Made by a program: the position numbers and the translations under genes. The notes beneath the pieces were generated by a model. It made no database searches and had not been told where the DNA came from. It saw only the letters and a program-made list of their open reading frames with translations. From NCBI GenBank assembly GCA_946803715.1, contig CAMPET010000044.1, positions 304,169-368,168 of the forward strand: 64,000 nt of DNA. The letters run 5' to 3'. This DNA comes from Beroe ovata (Eukaryota; Ctenophora; Nuda; Beroida; Beroidae). The number at the start of each line of letters is the position of its first letter. Position 1 is the stretch's first letter. Below are positions 9,499 through 19,436 of this stretch, piece by piece.

Positions 9499-10569
9499 AT
9501 GATCAAATTCTACAACATGTCAGAGCTGGAGACACAACTTCTTCTAGCAGCCCTGACAATTGGGGGAGTTGTTGCTATTTTGGGAAGCATCTACACATTC
9601 ACTTTCTATTTTTCAAAGAACTCGACAGTCGCTCTGCTCTACAAATACATGGCTCTATTTGATGTGTTATCGGGACTAAATGCCATTCTATTTGTGGCCC
9701 TGTGCCTGACCTATTACAGCGATTGTGACACCAGATTCTACACTGCTAAAGACAAGTTCAGCGAAGACAAGACATCAAGTGACTGGGAAGCTATTGACAA
9801 TGCTGCAGCTGGTTGTCATAGAGACAGCAGCTTGTCCACATTCATGTTCCTCACGACGGCAGTTCTGACAAGAATCCCCATGTTTATTGGAGTACTCCTG
9901 TCTGTGGTTAGATCTATCAATATCACCGAACCGTTCTACAAACCTCGAAAACCGGTTTTGATAACCTCAATAGTCGTGTGGGCAGTTATTTGGGGTGTCC
10001 TTGCAATAACTTCATCACAAATACCAATGGAATTCATTTATGATGACATATACCGTCTAAAGGACTCGTTCTACAGACTCCTGATGAACAATGTAACTCC
10101 AATGAATGTGGACAACATACAGTACTGGGAGTACATGTTCCTTATGATGCTGAGCTACATGATTCCTACTGTTGCAATGATAGCCAGCACAGTTGCTCAG
10201 ATAGCAATACTGTACAAGACACGATTGGGTGGGGTAACAAAGGATCACATCCAAATTACCATTACTATAATCATCATCACTTGCTTCACCATTCTCTGTG
10301 CTCTGCCTTCATCTCTCTATGTTGCTCATAGTTGGGCAAGGATTGGGGAAATCAGCAGTGGTTATGTGCTTGATGGTAGCCAGGCATTCCTCTATGGGTT
10401 TGGTTTACCAGTGCTTAACTCTGCAGTGAATCCCATCATTATGATATCAAGAAGTTCTGCACTGAGAAAGCACTGGACAGATAAAATCAAACAAGCAGAT
10501 GGTAGGAAAAACAGTGCCTCTAAGATGAGCACAGCAACTCAACGGCTGGAAAGAGTTGCTAGCCTTTAA
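9499..10569 (+). CDS. divergent rhodopsin-like G-protein-coupled receptor, single exon
   Basis: This 356-residue 7TM protein starts at the first in-frame ATG (9499). Predicted helices are at about 12-38, 47-72, 114-140, 153-175, 212-239, 250-276 and 295-318. TM7 has NSAVNPIIM (307-315), an NPxxY with the tyrosine replaced. The TM3 end reads VVRSIN (137-141) rather than DRY, keeping the arginine. The usual disulfide cysteine at the start of TM3 may be C106. An unusually long, charged loop (about 74-112) joins TM2 to TM3. It is intronless like the receptor at 929, but sequence similarity between the two is low. The divergent motifs suggest a lineage-specific receptor; the ligand cannot be inferred. 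Confidence 0.82.
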   Translation: MIKFYNMSELETQLLLAALTIGGVVAILGSIYTFTFYFSKNSTVALLYKYMALFDVLSGLNAILFVALCLTYYSDCDTRFYTAKDKFSEDKTSSDWEAIDNAAAGCHRDSSLSTFMFLTTAVLTRIPMFIGVLLSVVRSINITEPFYKPRKPVLITSIVVWAVIWGVLAITSSQIPMEFIYDDIYRLKDSFYRLLMNNVTPMNVDNIQYWEYMFLMMLSYMIPTVAMIASTVAQIAILYKTRLGGVTKDHIQITITIIIITCFTILCALPSSLYVAHSWARIGEISSGYVLDGSQAFLYGFGLPVLNSAVNPIIMISRSSALRKHWTDKIKQADGRKNSASKMSTATQRLERVASL

Positions 10570-10844
10570 AAGAGATTATTTCGTCAGAAATCCGGAAATC
10601 TTTTGAGCATCATCACTACAAACTAAATCCCAATTTGAGACCTGATGATGTCATAGCAAAGGTTGTGATTAATCATGAAGCTGATCAACAAGAACAAAAG
10701 CCTTACCTTGAGAATGATTTTTTAGTTCAAACAGCTACCCATCATTTTGCAATTCAACAAATTACTTGGTACTGATATAGATAAACTAAACATAAACTTA
10801 TGAGACTCAACATTAACTTATGAGATAGGTACCCAGTGGCTTAC

Positions 10845-11209
10845 CAAATATTGCTTGTCCCAAGCCTATAGAAAGACATGATTCTTTCATGTAAACGTGG
10901 CAGTCTGCAGAGAGAGATGAGTATTCAAATGTCAGCTCCTTTTCACAATATTTACCTGTATAAATGAAAGTTATGGTGAGCAAGAAGTTGAAACAGTGCC
11001 TACCAATCTATCAAATTTGAAGCTTTATTCAGATTCATTCAAATCAATTCAACGTATGCATCAATTGAGGCACCAAGCAGGCATCAAATTATCATAAGCA
11101 CCTGTGTAGAGTTGCTGGCATACACAAGACTCGGTGTCACCAACCCTTAAGCACTGACCATCATTCAAACATGAATTAGTTGTGCAAAATCTGATAAGAG
11201 GATGGAAAT
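10845..11209 (-). CDS. putative EGF-like exon pair (partial, low confidence)
   Basis: A minus-strand exon starting at 11209 after a tatatttcag acceptor encodes an EGF-like cysteine pattern: FCTTNSCLNDGQC, then ESCVCQQLYTG. The frame stays open to a TGA at 11063-11061. A donor-like GT at the YTG codon could instead join it to a second exon, 10904-10845, which has a strong acceptor and donor and adds further cysteines. Neither model gives perfect EGF spacing at the sixth cysteine. A hydrophobic run upstream, from an ATG at 11300, could be a signal peptide. The product would be an extracellular or membrane protein. Confidence 0.4.
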
Positions 11210-11971
11210 CTGAAATATAGCTAGTAATATGAAGCTTACTGGTACATGTGTAGTACACATGGAAAGAAAATGGGATTGAAAGAAATACAAAAAGATGCAC
11301 ACTTTATAGTGAAAACTGCTTACAATTAAATAAATATAATATAAATATTAAAGAGTTATGGTATTTAACCATCACAATTCACAATATNTCATTAGTTGTA
11401 CGGGAGCCGTCAGGCCTTACCAGATTTGTAACAATATCTTTAACTTTGTTTTGCTTACTACAGCACATTGCTTACTACAGCACATCTTTTTCTTTCCTTA
11501 TGCCTTTTCCTTCCATGTGTTAAAATACTGGTAAAGAACTCAATTCTTGCAAGTAGAAAGAACACTAAATAGCATAGCATAGGTGTATTAAAATCAATGA
11601 TTAAAGAAAACCTGTGTGAAGATCTCTATCTGCATGTGCTCCAAAATACAGATTCAGGAAACATACAACTGCAATCATTCTATGATAAGACATATAAATG
11701 AGATCATTAGATCATTAGATCAAGCATGAAACTGGGATTCGAAGATTTCAAACAAGCAGTGAATATCAGTCACAATGCTATCAGTCACAATGTTAGAATG
11801 TAGAAGAACTCTGAACTCAATCCTGCTTATAATTGCATAATGCATATGATAGGCCTGAAATTTGGAACACAAAACAGTTCCAATCTTATAATCTATACTC
11901 TCTAAAATTCTAGCAATTACTGACTAGCTAGATAATAATCACTGCATTCTTAGACTTTATCTTGTCGAATG
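11210..11971. other. no gene seen
   Basis: This is AT-rich sequence with short direct repeats (for example cttactacagcacat twice near 11450-11485). There is no exon with homology. Confidence 0.55.
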
Positions 11972-12480
11972 TCGATCGACCCTGTCAAGAATTTCGTTCT
12001 GCGCGCGAGTGGCGTGAATTGAATATTCCCAAACTTATATTTTCAAACTTCACAATAGCTTGCTGACGCAATTCAACCCGCACTCGCGCTTCGCAGTGCA
12101 GCTAGAACTTGAGTTGCCCATGCCGCATGCATCAGCGGTTTAGTTGTCGATCGATGATAGCCCCTGTCGAGAATTTCGTTTTGCGCGCGCGCGGCGCAAA
12201 CTTATTCTCAGACAGCCTAGCGGTCTAGCATCGCCAGACAACGGTTAGGTTTAGCATCGCCGGAGAATTTTTATTTGTAGGATTTCACGATCACCCGCCT
12301 TGTCGATCGATGATAGACCCTGTCGAGAATTTCGTTGCGCGCGGCGCAAACTTATTCTCAGACAGAGACGCAAGCCGCTTCGCGGCTTGCATCAGCGGTC
12401 TGGCATCGTCTGACAATCACCCGCCCTACCTTTGCTGTCGGGATTTAATTATCCCTGGCGGATTGAAAATCGCCGCGCGC
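11972..12480. repeat. array of GC-rich dispersed repeat modules
   Basis: A module reading approximately tcgatcgatgatagaccctg followed by tcgagaatttcgtt and a gcgcgcgc run occurs at about 11972, 12147 and 12301. A related copy is at about 4252. Two of the copies continue into gcgcaaacttattctcagacag. These are direct repeats without coding capacity and precede the TIR element at 12502. Confidence 0.75.
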
Positions 12481-12501
12481 ACCCGCGCGCCGACGGAAGT
12501 G

Positions 12502-12600
12502 TTGTAGGATTTCACCCTACCCTTGCTGGCGGGATTTTATCCCTGGCAGCAAGGGCGGATTGAAAATCGCGCGCACCGATGGTAGGGTAAAATCCTACAA
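12502..12600. mobile_element. 99-bp MITE-like element, second copy of the 4340 family
   Basis: The ends match each other as inverted repeats at 19 of 20 bases (TTGTAGGATTTCACCCTACC on the left). A perfect 9-bp direct repeat, acggaagtg, flanks it (12493-12501 and 12601-12609). The interior shares gctggcgggattttatccc and gcggattgaaaatcgcgcgc with the 4340 copy. It is a very small non-autonomous element. Confidence 0.85.
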
Positions 12601-12609
12601 ACGGAAGTG

Positions 12610-13086
12610 TAAAACATAAAATCTTTCAAATCTTTAGCTGACCTATGTTAAATCTTTGCTCATGCTTTAGCTCTGCTCTGTTCATGTTTCGTTAAATGAT
12701 GAGAGCTAGAGCGCGCGCAATGAAGTGAAGAGAATTGGGATTGAAAGGAGGTCAGATATAAAATCTGACAAACAAATTAAACTCATTATTCGCCTTGGCC
12801 CTGCTGTCGCGAGCCGCCCTGCACTGCAAGGCGTCGCGATCTGAGCGACAGCGTGCTAGCGGCGCGCGCGAAACCAGGGCCTACCGGCCTATCGTTTTGC
12901 AAACTAGGCATACGTCGGAGAGCTGAATGAAGTCCGCGCAGTAAATCGCGTTGGATAAATGTTACTACGGATACTCCTCGAGCCAACACGATCTATTTGC
13001 TGTTCGGCTGTTGGGTTGTTCTTGTACATTACATCCGATTAGTTAGTTTACATTTGATTGCTGATTAGTACATAGAAATTGAACTT
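12610..13086. other. DNAAF11 upstream region with GC-rich repeat
   Basis: There is no gene. Hairpin-prone GC-rich sequence lies at 12800-12880. The last 100 bp is AT-rich and leads to the DNAAF11 start; TAG sites at 13060-13075 could be acceptors for a leader exon. Confidence 0.5.
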
Positions 13087-14412
13087 ATGGTAAAGATAAC
13101 TGAAGACCTCATCCGGAAACGGGCGGAGCACAATGAGGGCCTCATATTTTCACTTGAAGAGATAAGTCTTCATCAGAGTGATATTGAGAAGATTGAAAAC
13201 ATTGATAAATGGTGTCGTGATCTCAAGATACTCTATCTGCAGAGCAATCTGATTGATAAAATCGAGAATGTAGGGAAGTTAAAGCAACTGGAGTATATCA
13301 ACTTAGCACTGAACAATATACAGAAAGTGGAGAATTTAGAGAAGTGTGAAAATCTTAAGAAACTCGACTTGACGGTCAATTTTATTGCTGAGTTAACATC
13401 AATTGAATCCTTGAAGAACAACATATTTTTGGAGGAAATGTATATGACTGGGAACCCGTGCTCGAAATTTGACAATTACAGAGAATTTGTTGTTGCAACA
13501 TTGCCCACATTGCAACGTCTTGATGGCACTGAGGTTACAAATACAGAGCGATTAGAAGCATTACAAAGTCTTAAAGCGATCAGAGAATCCATTGTTTATC
13601 AGCAAACTGATTACTTCATTCAACAGCAGAAAACAAAAGAAGGGAAAGGGGGTCGTTGGTACACTGACATAGGAGCTGAAACAGATCAACCTTGTACGAT
13701 CACAGAATTGACTGAGGAAGATCAGAAAAAGCAGAGAGACGAATACTGGAACACACCCTGCGAGTATACACCCGAAACTAGGAAAGAAGTCCATCAAAAA
13801 TTGGAAGCTGACAGAGCAGCTGTCGAGGAACAGCGGAAAGATGTCCGAACGAACAAAGTCCCAAAAAGGGAAACAGTGTTGGAACGCGACGGCAAAAGAT
13901 TGTGCTTGAATCAGGGGAAATGGCCGTTTCTCCTCGACGATACCACTGATCCGAATAATGTGAAGTTGGAAGTATCGTTACCGAAGCATTTGTCCACACA
14001 CAATGTTGATGTTGATGTACAACCAACTTTTGTAAAGATTGTCGCTGAAGGAAGGACATTCCAGCTTGTTCTAAATGAGGAGGTCAGCCCTGACTCTAGC
14101 TCATGTCAGAGGTCACAAGTAACGGGAGTTCTTGTTGTCACAATGCCAACAGTCGAACAAAAATTTGTTCAATCTAGAAAAGAACCTAAATCCGATTTCA
14201 GAGAAGAGAACTCCAAGTTTGTCGATAAGGAGAACAAACCGAAATCAAATTATCTCGAGTTTGATTCTAAGACAGATTCAGATTTAGACTTCAGTAATAT
14301 TGTCAGTGATGCATCGAAATCGAAGCCGATGATGACCAATCGGACAAAAATCAAGGAAAAAGCGGTTTCGGCCGATTTCGTTGATGATCCCGATGTTCCT
14401 CCACTGTTTTGA
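13087..14412 (+). CDS. DNAAF11: dynein axonemal assembly factor 11 (LRRC6/tilB)
   Basis: The 441-residue protein aligns from its first residues with LRRC6 (ITEDLIRKRAEHNEG, ISLHQSDIEKIENIDKWCRDL). Leucine-rich repeats of the SDS22 type span about residues 20-145 and end in an LRR cap (GNPCSKFDNYREFVVATLP). A charged linker follows, then a CS/p23-like domain at about 273-353. The C-terminus is acidic. DNAAF11 works in the cytoplasm with co-chaperones to preassemble outer and inner dynein arms for motile cilia. Length is close to the human 466. The gene is a single exon here, whereas vertebrate orthologues are split. It is the first of four cilium genes in a row; CC2D2A begins 293 bp after its stop. 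Confidence 0.97.
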   Translation: MVKITEDLIRKRAEHNEGLIFSLEEISLHQSDIEKIENIDKWCRDLKILYLQSNLIDKIENVGKLKQLEYINLALNNIQKVENLEKCENLKKLDLTVNFIAELTSIESLKNNIFLEEMYMTGNPCSKFDNYREFVVATLPTLQRLDGTEVTNTERLEALQSLKAIRESIVYQQTDYFIQQQKTKEGKGGRWYTDIGAETDQPCTITELTEEDQKKQRDEYWNTPCEYTPETRKEVHQKLEADRAAVEEQRKDVRTNKVPKRETVLERDGKRLCLNQGKWPFLLDDTTDPNNVKLEVSLPKHLSTHNVDVDVQPTFVKIVAEGRTFQLVLNEEVSPDSSSCQRSQVTGVLVVTMPTVEQKFVQSRKEPKSDFREENSKFVDKENKPKSNYLEFDSKTDSDLDFSNIVSDASKSKPMMTNRTKIKEKAVSADFVDDPDVPPLF

Positions 14413-14705
14413 TTAATTTGTGGGATTTTTTTGCAATTCCCTGTCTGACTGTTATGAAAGCTTGCTTTTCAATTTTTATTGTGTTGTGAGAGGCGGAATG
14501 ATGGATATTTTACTTTTTATTTCATGTTACTGGGGCATGTTATTTGTGATGCAAGTGTGCTATTTTTTGAGATTTTTATACCAGAGTAGAAACGGTTTGT
14601 CTGATTCATTGCTACATTGTGATACTTGCCTTGAGTTTGCCCATATTATGAAAGCATTCATCGCAATTTTCTCCATCCTAATCAACCATCATCATTGTAG
14701 GAACC
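14413..14705 (+). promoter_or_regulatory. short spacer with acceptor-like site before CC2D2A
   Basis: The spacer is T-rich and ends in a pyrimidine-rich tract and tag (AG at 14699-14700), 5 bp before the CC2D2A ATG. The AG could end a 5'UTR intron or accept a trans-spliced leader. No TATA box is obvious. The open frame at 14420-14713 lacks homology. Confidence 0.4.
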
Positions 14706-17700
14706 ATGATTGAGATGAAGACCTCACAACCCCAACTCTCACTCAAAGACCAGGTTCGTCAGCGACGTCGTGATTTGAACTTCACCGCGGAAACTTCAAT
14801 GAGTGAGTCAGTGTTACAGGAAACTACTATCTTGGAAGAATCTCTTGCCAAATCCAAGAATCTGGAAGGAAGTAAGTTGATGAGTAGCATGATGCAACGT
14901 CGACAACAACGGAAACAAGATATGGATGTGAGTATGGGTCGGACTACGAAGAACGAGGCGGAGATCCCAAGTATACCGACAATTAACATTGAGGGGGAAG
15001 AGGAGGAGGGGGAGGATGAATCCGTTTTGAAACCAGCGAATTTGACTGCGTCGGTCAATCTCAGTGCATCAATCAGGGATAGGTTGAAGGACCGTGCTAA
15101 GCAATCTATGGACACGGCACTTCAGAATGAGCCCCAGAGAAAACTAAGAGGGTTGCGAAATAGAGAGCTACAGACACGATTCGATATCGCATCAGACACC
15201 ACGGCGCCAAGCGATGACAGAGAGAACAAGGAAAATGAATCAGGCGAGAGCGAGCAGGTCAGTTCTGAGTCGGGACTACGGTGGAAGACACTTGCTAAGC
15301 GAGGAAAGTTGAAGAAAGAAGCTGAGATCTTGGAGGACGTTGATGAGTACTCGTTCTTCACGAAGGACTACGAAGCACCGTCCTCACAGAAACAATCTTC
15401 ACGGCGTGGATCCACGGCAGCAATCGGCTCAGACCCGGAAATAGACGACGCTAACTTTGCACAATATGACAGTTTGCACGTGCTAAGTAAACCGATTGTT
15501 TCTAATCGCGATGCTTCAGGCGTCCTGTTTGTCCCATCAACCAGGCCCACTGAAACTGTGACTCTTCACGGTGGTAATCCCTGTTTCCTCGAGGAGGAGG
15601 GAATATACGTAGGTGAACCCCCGGGCATGAACAACGGGAGTTGGAACAAGATGGAACAGAGGTTGATCCAAACTGAGGGGGGAAAGAAGTGGTTTGGGAT
15701 CGATGGCAACATGATTGTCGCACCCGATCCATTGAAACAAATCTCCTCACGGCCTATGATCAATTTCGAGGTTGATCGATCGATCCAGTGCCAAGCTAAG
15801 TGTGTCTCAACTACTCACGCTGGGAAACTGATTGGGGAACGGACAGTGAATCAGTTATCTGTCAATATTGCCCAAGTTCAATTCACCCACCACCCACTCT
15901 TCTCTAAGGAACATGTCCTGGTTGCACAACTGAAAGATGTCTACACCCAATATCTCGATCGACAGCGACTTCAGTTATCATCTCACTTGGATGACAGGTT
16001 AAGATCACTTCGGGACGCAGTTAAAGAACTGAAAACCTCGCTGGGCAGTAAACCGTGGGACTTGAGTAAACCATTCAACAAGGATTGTGTAGCAAATCTT
16101 GAGGATTACCAGGAGGAAGTGAGGAAAGTTCGAGAAATGAGCGATTTGGAATGTCTGAAGGACAAGCAGATGATAACAGGAATACTTACCGTGTGGAAGG
16201 AGATCAAAGAACTCCGTGAGACTCAAGGTTTCGTAGCGACCAATGCTAAAATCCTGGTTTACCGAGAAGAAGTGGATTTCTCGAGGGAGGATAGAGATTG
16301 GCAGCAGAGGATACGATGTACGTTTGAGGAAATGAAAGAAGAAGCTCTTGAGGAGTATGAGGAGAGAAACCGAGTGTATAGGAGTGAATTGAGTGATTGG
16401 AAAGCAAAGGCTCGGGAAAGGAAGAAAAAGAAGGGTAAGAAGAAAGAGGTTGAGGAGGTTGGGGAGGGAGCACAAGATGTGGCAGATGAGCAACAATCAG
16501 ATGAAAACTTGTCCACTCCAAAACCCGTAGCTCCTGAAAAGCCGAACTTGAACAGTTTGCTCAATGAGATTCAGAGCAATTCCTCTCGCTGTAGAAAGAT
16601 ACCGGGAGACCCTATCCTCAAGTTGGAACTCACTCACACAGTCACAATCACTCCCATTGAAGAGTGCCCTGCTGGTGAACAGAAACGCAGGAAAGAACTG
16701 CAGAAAGCATCTTACTACGGTAAGCTCTTTTACAATAATAACGAGGTTTTGAAAGTTGGTGCTGCTTCTCCAACATCAGATTTCGTTATCAATTTCGGAG
16801 AGCACATCTGTCTACAAGTGGTCCACTGGCCGGAAAGTATCAAATTTGAACTGTGGGGCGTGTCTGATAAGCTGACCGATGTGTTTCTAGAGGTGCCTCC
16901 CAATGATAGACACACAGGCAACACTCGAGTCGAAGCTATCGAGTTCAGCTCTAATCAGAAGATGACCTTCCCTAACACTACTGCTGTGGGCAGTGGAGTG
17001 CCGGAAACTGCAGAGGGGAAGATTTTGCTGACCTCTGGGAAGCTAGCTGGCTCGACTGCATGGATGAAAGATAGTACTGGCAGGATCCTAGCACCTCACA
17101 GACAAGATGCTGCCGCCAGCTTTGGGAGAGCTGATCCTGTTCATGCCATTGGAGCACGGAGTCTCAATGACATGGATAAAGTGATCCAGTGGATCAGCGA
17201 TGCTAAACTGGACCCCAACGACCCGAGAAATGCTCCACTTCTTCATCTTATGAACAAAACGAAGAAAGATCTTCCTTCTGACACAAAGTACTTCCGTCTC
17301 GACCACTTGGAGAAGCAAACTTACTTTGCCTCCAGTGAAGAAATCGAGAACGATAAACGATTTAAAGTTCTGTCACTCCGAAACCAAGGTGTCCCAGAAT
17401 ACAAACCCATGAAGATGGTCCCCATGTTCGCATCCGAAGTGAACCATTTCGAGTTAGTTCACGCTGAGAAAGAGGAAAAAGTGGCCCTGAAGGAGGAGGG
17501 TGATGTATTCCATCATCACCGTCTCGCAGTTACCCGTTTTCTGCAGAGTATTCAGGAGAAGATTGTATCCAGATCTCAGAGCGTCAGACCGATGATAGAA
17601 TTGTCTGATGTCGTGGTCGAGGAACAAGTCCCTGATATCAGTACTCTGGGTAGGAGCATCGCCAAACTTCTGGAGCCCAGACACCCCCTGAGACCGCAGC

Positions 17701-19436
17701 GAAAGGAGCGGAAGAAGGTGACAACTCAAGCAGTTGGCGTGACTAAGGTGGACCTACTTATCAATGTTTCCCAAGCTCAATGCCTCCCAATCAGGAGAAA
17801 AACAGGGATAGATAACAGAGTTGGACCTGACTCCACTATCAGGTCGACTGTTCAACTTCGTCCATTTGTTGAGGTCACTTTCCAGAGGAAGAGTAAAGTC
17901 ACTCATGCTGCTGATGGACCAAATCCATGCTGGAATCAAGAGCTTGTCCTTCCTCTCAATGTTATCAATAACGAATACTCAGCTACCAACTTACGGCAAG
18001 TCAAGGACATCGTCTATTTCAACGTGTTTGATGAGATCATCATTGATATTCTAGAGGATGATCGTCTTCGAGACACAAACATTCACAAACGACTGGAACG
18101 TCGGTGGTTGGGCAGTTTCCAGATTCCCTTCTCCACCCTCTATCTGAATTCCAGGATCGAGGGGAAGTTCAAGTTGAATGTCCCGTCCACACTAATGGGG
18201 TACAACAAGGACCACGGCCAACTACCCCACATTCTCCACGATCCAACCTCTGTGATGAGCATTGGGGCCCCAGCAGACAAGAACAGCTACCTGACCGTTT
18301 TCATCACAGTTGAGCCACCCCTTGCCCCTCAGCCGCCTCTCAGAGAGATATTTGAGTCCAACGAGGATATGGGCCTGATCAGGGCCACAGCCGCCTGGGA
18401 AGCGCTGTTCAGGGAGAAATTCCCAACCCGAACAGCATTGAACCTGGTCACTGACGTGAATGGGAAGAGTGTGTTTATCACGCGGTACATCACACCTCAA
18501 AACCCGCCCGCCGAACTCATCCCGGATTCACCTCCCGCCAGATCTACCCTGGCTGTCATGAAGAAAGTTGCCAAGTTCGTATCCCTGATACCGTACTACG
18601 AGGACAGCATCGCATTTTCGGGTAACTGTGACATCTGGGTACCCTCTGAAATGTTCCTGAAGATGCTAGCTGGAGATGAGGAGGAACATGCAATCCTCCT
18701 GTGTAACTATTTCATTTACCTCGGGATAGAGGCGTATGTTGTGCAGGGTGTGGGAATACCGGAGGGGAACACTTGCTATGTCCTCTCGAAACAAGCTGAT
18801 GGGGTTATCCTGTGGAACCCGTCGACCGGCGACCACACATTCCAGACTCAGCACAACCATTCCCTGGTCACCGTTAGTACGGTGTTCAACCACGAGAACG
18901 TGTGGGCGAACATCCAGACATATGACGACCCTGGGAGATTGGATTTTAACTTCAAAAACCGGAGCAACTGGAAACCCTTCTTCAGTAAAACACTTCCTAA
19001 ACTCTCAACAGTGCAGACATCTCGTCTCGAATACATAGCAACCGATACTGCTGCCATAGCAACACTGGAGAGCAACCTTGAGAAGATGCTCATGGATAAG
19101 ATCATGGAATGGCGTGATCGCCACGTCACCCGATGGAACCGTCACTGTAGGGTAGTCATGAAACAACTCCTACCCAAATTAGAGTCAGGAGAGTTGACTG
19201 AGGAGGATCAGATGAGTGCGATGGCTGAGATACTCGATTCGCACAATGTGGTCGGCTTCCCGCTCAATGTGCGGTACTCTGACGCAAGTTCTATCATTGA
19301 GACGGTGTACAGCACGAATGTCCACGTGGCTGAGGATGCGAATGTGGAGCTGGCTCTCACTGTCTATATCCATCCGTATCCAAACAATGTGTTGTCTGTG
19401 TGGATCTATGTAGGGACGCTGACAAAGAAATACTGA
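14706..19436 (+). CDS. CC2D2A: coiled-coil and C2 domain-containing protein 2A, intronless
   Basis: This single open frame of 1576 residues covers essentially the whole family length (human about 1620). The N-terminal third is charged and low complexity, with coiled-coil and a lysine-rich run near residue 575. The CC2D2A N-terminal C2 domain begins at about 635 (LKLELTHTVTITPIEE). A second C2 domain spans about 1010-1190 (VDLLINVSQAQCLPIRR). The C-terminal inactive transglutaminase/protease-like domain is at about 1290-1430 (GIPEGNTCYVLSKQADG). CC2D2A is a transition-zone protein of the MKS/B9 module (Joubert and Meckel disease gene). The frame has no stop or frameshift, so it is under coding constraint despite having no introns. 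Upstream coding exons cannot be excluded because an acceptor-like AG lies just before the ATG. Confidence 0.96.
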   Translation: MIEMKTSQPQLSLKDQVRQRRRDLNFTAETSMSESVLQETTILEESLAKSKNLEGSKLMSSMMQRRQQRKQDMDVSMGRTTKNEAEIPSIPTINIEGEEEEGEDESVLKPANLTASVNLSASIRDRLKDRAKQSMDTALQNEPQRKLRGLRNRELQTRFDIASDTTAPSDDRENKENESGESEQVSSESGLRWKTLAKRGKLKKEAEILEDVDEYSFFTKDYEAPSSQKQSSRRGSTAAIGSDPEIDDANFAQYDSLHVLSKPIVSNRDASGVLFVPSTRPTETVTLHGGNPCFLEEEGIYVGEPPGMNNGSWNKMEQRLIQTEGGKKWFGIDGNMIVAPDPLKQISSRPMINFEVDRSIQCQAKCVSTTHAGKLIGERTVNQLSVNIAQVQFTHHPLFSKEHVLVAQLKDVYTQYLDRQRLQLSSHLDDRLRSLRDAVKELKTSLGSKPWDLSKPFNKDCVANLEDYQEEVRKVREMSDLECLKDKQMITGILTVWKEIKELRETQGFVATNAKILVYREEVDFSREDRDWQQRIRCTFEEMKEEALEEYEERNRVYRSELSDWKAKARERKKKKGKKKEVEEVGEGAQDVADEQQSDENLSTPKPVAPEKPNLNSLLNEIQSNSSRCRKIPGDPILKLELTHTVTITPIEECPAGEQKRRKELQKASYYGKLFYNNNEVLKVGAASPTSDFVINFGEHICLQVVHWPESIKFELWGVSDKLTDVFLEVPPNDRHTGNTRVEAIEFSSNQKMTFPNTTAVGSGVPETAEGKILLTSGKLAGSTAWMKDSTGRILAPHRQDAAASFGRADPVHAIGARSLNDMDKVIQWISDAKLDPNDPRNAPLLHLMNKTKKDLPSDTKYFRLDHLEKQTYFASSEEIENDKRFKVLSLRNQGVPEYKPMKMVPMFASEVNHFELVHAEKEEKVALKEEGDVFHHHRLAVTRFLQSIQEKIVSRSQSVRPMIELSDVVVEEQVPDISTLGRSIAKLLEPRHPLRPQRKERKKVTTQAVGVTKVDLLINVSQAQCLPIRRKTGIDNRVGPDSTIRSTVQLRPFVEVTFQRKSKVTHAADGPNPCWNQELVLPLNVINNEYSATNLRQVKDIVYFNVFDEIIIDILEDDRLRDTNIHKRLERRWLGSFQIPFSTLYLNSRIEGKFKLNVPSTLMGYNKDHGQLPHILHDPTSVMSIGAPADKNSYLTVFITVEPPLAPQPPLREIFESNEDMGLIRATAAWEALFREKFPTRTALNLVTDVNGKSVFITRYITPQNPPAELIPDSPPARSTLAVMKKVAKFVSLIPYYEDSIAFSGNCDIWVPSEMFLKMLAGDEEEHAILLCNYFIYLGIEAYVVQGVGIPEGNTCYVLSKQADGVILWNPSTGDHTFQTQHNHSLVTVSTVFNHENVWANIQTYDDPGRLDFNFKNRSNWKPFFSKTLPKLSTVQTSRLEYIATDTAAIATLESNLEKMLMDKIMEWRDRHVTRWNRHCRVVMKQLLPKLESGELTEEDQMSAMAEILDSHNVVGFPLNVRYSDASSIIETVYSTNVHVAEDANVELALTVYIHPYPNNVLSVWIYVGTLTKKY

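Noticed and set aside
16005-16564. Antisense frames rich in Leu, Phe and Ser opposite CC2D2A
   Set aside because: They are mirror frames of the Lys/Glu-rich coiled-coil coding strand; no homology.
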